DNA of 64,000 nt, taken from contig SMMW01000635.1 in assembly GCA_004794655.1 (NCBI GenBank), positions 3,210,001-3,274,000 on the forward strand, given 5' to 3'. The notes beneath the pieces were generated by a model. The model did not search any database. It was not told the origin of the DNA and saw nothing but the letters and a program-made list of their open reading frames with translations. Positions 61,054-64,000 of the stretch are shown in pieces (position 1 is the stretch's first letter; each line of letters starts with the position of its first letter). This DNA is from Marisa cornuarietis. Its lineage: Eukaryota; Mollusca; Gastropoda; Architaenioglossa; Ampullariidae. Position numbers and translations under genes: made by a program.

Positions 61054-63647
61054 CTGCACCACACATTTATTACTGGTTAGCATGGTCAACTATCGTTTTC
61101 ATAAATGATATAAAATAAAAATTAGTTTATGCACTGGCTATACTTTCGATATACAAAATATACTGTACAGATATATAGTGAGAGAAAGAGTGATAACTAT
61201 ACTAAACAAAGTGGAGAATCAAGGTATGTCATGCATAAGTTATCCTTCCTTGAAAATAATCTGCTAAAAATACCACTTTCTCTATCATTTCTCCTGATCT
61301 ACATGTTTGATTATTGATTCTGCTGCAGTCCAATGACTGTCGATCTGTCTCACTGACATCTTGATCTATGAATGTCATCTGGCAGAAGAATGACCTGGCA
61401 TTCCACTTTACTTTTCAGAGCCACAGGAATTTTGTCTGTCGTGTTTTTGCATTTGTAAGGCATGGAGACCCTGGCTTTGGCTTGGATACTATAAATGCTC
61501 TCACCATTATTATTATTATTACTTTAACAAGATGCAGATTAGTCAATGATGTTTCAATTTATACAGATGGAAAAAAACAGCTTATTCTACCTGCCCAAGC
61601 TGTTCAGTTTCTGTCATGGCAAGATCCACAAGGTTGTCACTTGAAACAGCATTACAGGTGACAGGAAACTTCTCTATGTCTGTTTCATGGGTTCGACTAT
61701 GGCGCTGCAGCCCATAGCCAGTGTTAAACTTTTTACCACAAATGTCGCAGCTGAAGGCTCCTGGTTTTAAGTGAAGGCTGAGGATGTGCTTGCGCTGGAC
61801 GGACTGAGTTTTGAAAGCAGATCCACAGTACTGACAGAGAAAGGGACGATCACTGGCATGCTTTGTTTGATGTTCCCTCAGGTGTGCCTTAAAAAAAAAA
61901 AGAGGAAATGCAAACAGCAAAGAAGGGAGGTGTGCTGTAATTAAGAGTTGTATATATCTAAGCTCACAACTTTCAACTGTTAAAGTGTTAGCAAAATGGC
62001 CAGATAGCAGAAGACTGATATTATAATCATAATACTTTCATTAATTAAAAAAATATATTATCAGTCTTCTGTTGCTTTTTTATACCTGAAAGCAAAAAAC
62101 AGAAAAACAACAAATATGTAAAAATTGACTAAAGTATTCAGTTTGCTGTTAGACTGAGAATATTGGTTATTGCCCTTGCCGATACTATTTTTCATGCGCT
62201 GAATTAGCCCTTTCACGCTGACAGATCAAAATTCTGGAGTCCGACATATGAATCAGAAAAATATAAAAAAATCCTATGCTTGGCAGAAATCTAAACTTCA
62301 AATTTAAGACCATAAATAGAAGGGCACTGATGCCTCTTTATAATATATATATATATATCATAGTTTTCTGTTGTGGATCAGCAATGATACTTTAATAAAG
62401 TTAATATTTTTATTGCTGTCAATGAACAAGTAATAAGGTGTCAAACCTGTGAGCGACACCCTTTGTTACATTGGGGGCAGTGAAAATGGTAGGTGCGTGT
62501 GTCCTGTGACATGTGCACCACCTTATGTTGCTGCAGTGCATCTGTCCTCTTAAATGCTTTTCCACAGACGTCACAAAGATGTGGTCGCAGTTCAGGCCCA
62601 TGAACATCACGACAGTGTCTTTCATAATGAACTCTTTGCTGAAATGTTCTGGTACACTGGGTGCATTTGTATGCATCGTGGCCTCCTACTGGTCCATTAG
62701 AAGATTCCTGTGCATGTTTCAGAACATGGCGTGTGAAATACTTTTGACTCCCAGATGTCAGTCCACACACATTACATTTGTATAGCTGTTGTATAGAAAG
62801 GGAATGTAAATTAGCCAAGGACAAAAAATTAAAGATCAGTCTTCAGAAAAGTGAACAGTTTGTTTTTAGTAAGATTTAAGGATGCTTTTTAAAAACTGTC
62901 ATGCAACCTTTAGATTCTAGCATTATATCTTAAAATATGTTTTATGTTGATAGAGTTCCACTATGTTTAACTGTCTTATTCTCATCAAGTTTCACAGATC
63001 TGCTCAAATTACCTTCAGGAAGCAGAAATGGAAAAAATTTCTACATTTGTACGATACATCTCCTTTTCAGTGCAAAATTATTGTAGAGCTGGTATCTTGA
63101 CGCTGTTAAGTTACTAGATTACTTGCACTTGGAAGCATTCACATGTAGATTCTTCATTAATTTACCTTTATATACAGTATAACACTGCAAGCCTTCCCTT
63201 TAAGACTTTTCCTGTTTTAAACTCTGAAATTTTTATACAGAGTTGAAAGCATGCTTGAATATCTTTGTGTTATTGACACTACCTGGTGTTGCTGTGAAGG
63301 GCTAGAAGCATTCCCATTTGGATGCTTCATTTTTGCATGCTTCTGTAACTGTAGTCTGCTATCAGTGACATAGTCACAATAGTCACATCGCACTAAGCTT
63401 TTCTTGTGAAGAAGTTCATGTCGTCGCAGGTGGCTCAGCCGTATTGTAGTGAAGCTGCACTCCTCACACTGATGTAACTCTGTTCCTGGCATATCATGGC
63501 ACTTTAGATGTTTCAGGTAGTGACTCTCTCTTTTGCTTTTGAACGAGCAGGTTTTACAGAAAAATTTGAAAGGAATTCTCCCTTCATAAATGCGTCGCTG
63601 CTGTGTAGCTTTGGACTCGTGCTTTCTCCGTCGAGATTTCCTAATGA
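60853..63647 (-). CDS. C2H2 zinc-finger protein, 3' part (four exons, nine fingers)
   Basis: Exons 63647-63283, 62785-62447, 61887-61591 and 61053-60853 join in one frame to give 399 residues and a TGA stop; all internal junctions after the first acceptor are phase 0. Numbering from the first complete codon, nine C2H2 fingers lie at about 30-50, 60-80, 87-108, 125-145, 162-183, 192-212, 224-244, 252-273 and 281-301. After the last finger there is a 98-residue tail that is acidic and rich in Ala, Gln and Glu. Such proteins act as sequence-specific DNA-binding factors in the nucleus. Linkers are mostly not of the TGEKP type, and several fingers have the degenerate form seen in ZNF142/ZFX/ZFP64-like proteins, but I cannot assign an orthologue. 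The first exon begins with two bases of a split codon, so 5' exons lie right of the window. Confidence 0.9.
61438..61523 (+). mobile_element. CR1/L2-like 3' tail in a zinc-finger gene intron
   Basis: GGCTTTGGCTTGGATACTAT then AAATGCTCTCACC and (ATT)5 at about 61504-61521. It lies antisense in the last intron of the zinc-finger gene. Confidence 0.5.
61591..61887 (-). CDS. Zinc-finger gene exon (second half of finger 7, fingers 8-9)
   Basis: 297 bp, 99 codons. The acceptor has a long T tract (TTTTTAAG|GCA) and the donor is GGGCAG|GTAGAA. It opens with AHLREHQTKH, the histidine half of finger 7, followed by fingers CQYC..HILSLH and CDIC..HSRTH, then a non-finger segment ending ETEQLGQ. Confidence 0.9.
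62447..62785 (-). CDS. Zinc-finger gene exon (fingers 4-6 and first half of 7)
   Basis: 339 bp, exactly 113 codons. The acceptor is ATACAACAG|CTA and the donor CTCACAG|GTTTGA. It encodes fingers CNVC..HVLKH, CTQC..HCRDVH and CDVC..HKVVH, then the cysteine half of finger 7 (CPQCNKGCRSQ). A 15-residue Gly/Ser/Asn-containing spacer separates fingers 4 and 5. Confidence 0.9.
63283..63647 (-). CDS. Zinc-finger gene exon (fingers 1-3)
   Basis: 365 bp. The acceptor is TTTTTCAG|TC and the donor CACCAG|GTAGTG. It begins with a basic stretch (RKSRRRKHESK), a plausible nuclear-localisation region. Three fingers follow: CKTC..HLKCH, CEEC..HELLH and CDYC..HAKMKH. The first two have three residues between the histidines, the third has four. 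The exon ends in a Ser/Gln-rich linker. Confidence 0.88.
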
Positions 63648-64000
63648 CTGAAAAAGAACATTTACCTAAAATAATTATAGCATAACAACTTTGTGGTTTC
63701 CATAAATTTATTAAAAAATTAAAGTTTTTTTTTTAAACACATTGTGGTTTGGTTTATTAAATGACTATGCATTGTTGAGGCAGTATTCCAAAGAACAAGA
63801 AAAAAAGGAAACCGAATATTATGTTAGCACATGCTGAAATCAGTAGCTTTAGAAACTAGTCATGGTACTCAGCTTGGTTCCCTTACGATGCCAACTATTT
63901 CAGCTGTAATTTTACTGTCAACTTTCAATCTACCACTTCATTTGCATTAAGCATGTTGCTGTATGATGGCTGCTAAAGAGGGATAAAACAACAAAGACCC

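Overview
The window is a piece of a metazoan nuclear genome. It has spliced genes with GT/AG introns, long introns, many dinucleotide and tetranucleotide microsatellites, tRNA-derived SINEs and decayed non-LTR retrotransposons. The SINE style, the LINE tails and the sequence of the RAPGEF4-like exons fit a lophotrochozoan, most likely a mollusc and perhaps a gastropod. That placement is inference; no marker gene proves it. There is no bacterial operon, CRISPR array, rRNA or functional tRNA gene.

Left part, about 10.1-25.4 kb, minus strand: the 5' end of an Epac / Rap guanine-nucleotide exchange factor gene (RAPGEF3/4 family). Four coding exons join in a single frame to give 141 residues covering the N-terminus and the first cyclic-nucleotide-binding domain. 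Exon 1 lies in a CpG-rich promoter region near 24.7-25.4 kb. The first intron is about 9.9 kb to 10.3 kb long (10,303 bases by the splice sites chosen), and the 3' exons were not found or lie left of the window. Intron 2 holds a 24/21-bp minisatellite and a tandemly duplicated GAAA block. Antisense pairing of the reader's + strand with this gene should be remembered: the gene reads right to left.

Middle part, about 25.5-60 kb: I find no convincing host gene. It is repeat-rich: a complete 185-bp tRNA-derived SINE with a perfect 13-bp target-site duplication (TSD), a non-autonomous hAT element with terminal inverted repeats (TIRs) and 8-bp TSD, a decayed LINE copy on the minus strand that itself carries a SINE insertion, a 67-bp satellite of eight units, a ~600-bp dispersed repeat (second copy near the left edge, inverted) nested in a LINE 3' end, the 3' end of a second LINE family, an 18-nt primer-binding site complementary to tRNA-Trp, a 580-bp GGAGT array, a ~2.1-kb segment bounded by inverted repeats, and an internally deleted LINE with an intact endonuclease domain.

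Right part, about 60.4-63.65 kb, minus strand: the last four exons of a C2H2 zinc-finger gene with nine fingers and an acidic, Ala/Gln/Glu-rich C-terminus; its 5' exons lie right of the window. The two host genes are separated by about 35 kb of transposon-derived DNA and nothing in the sequence links their functions.
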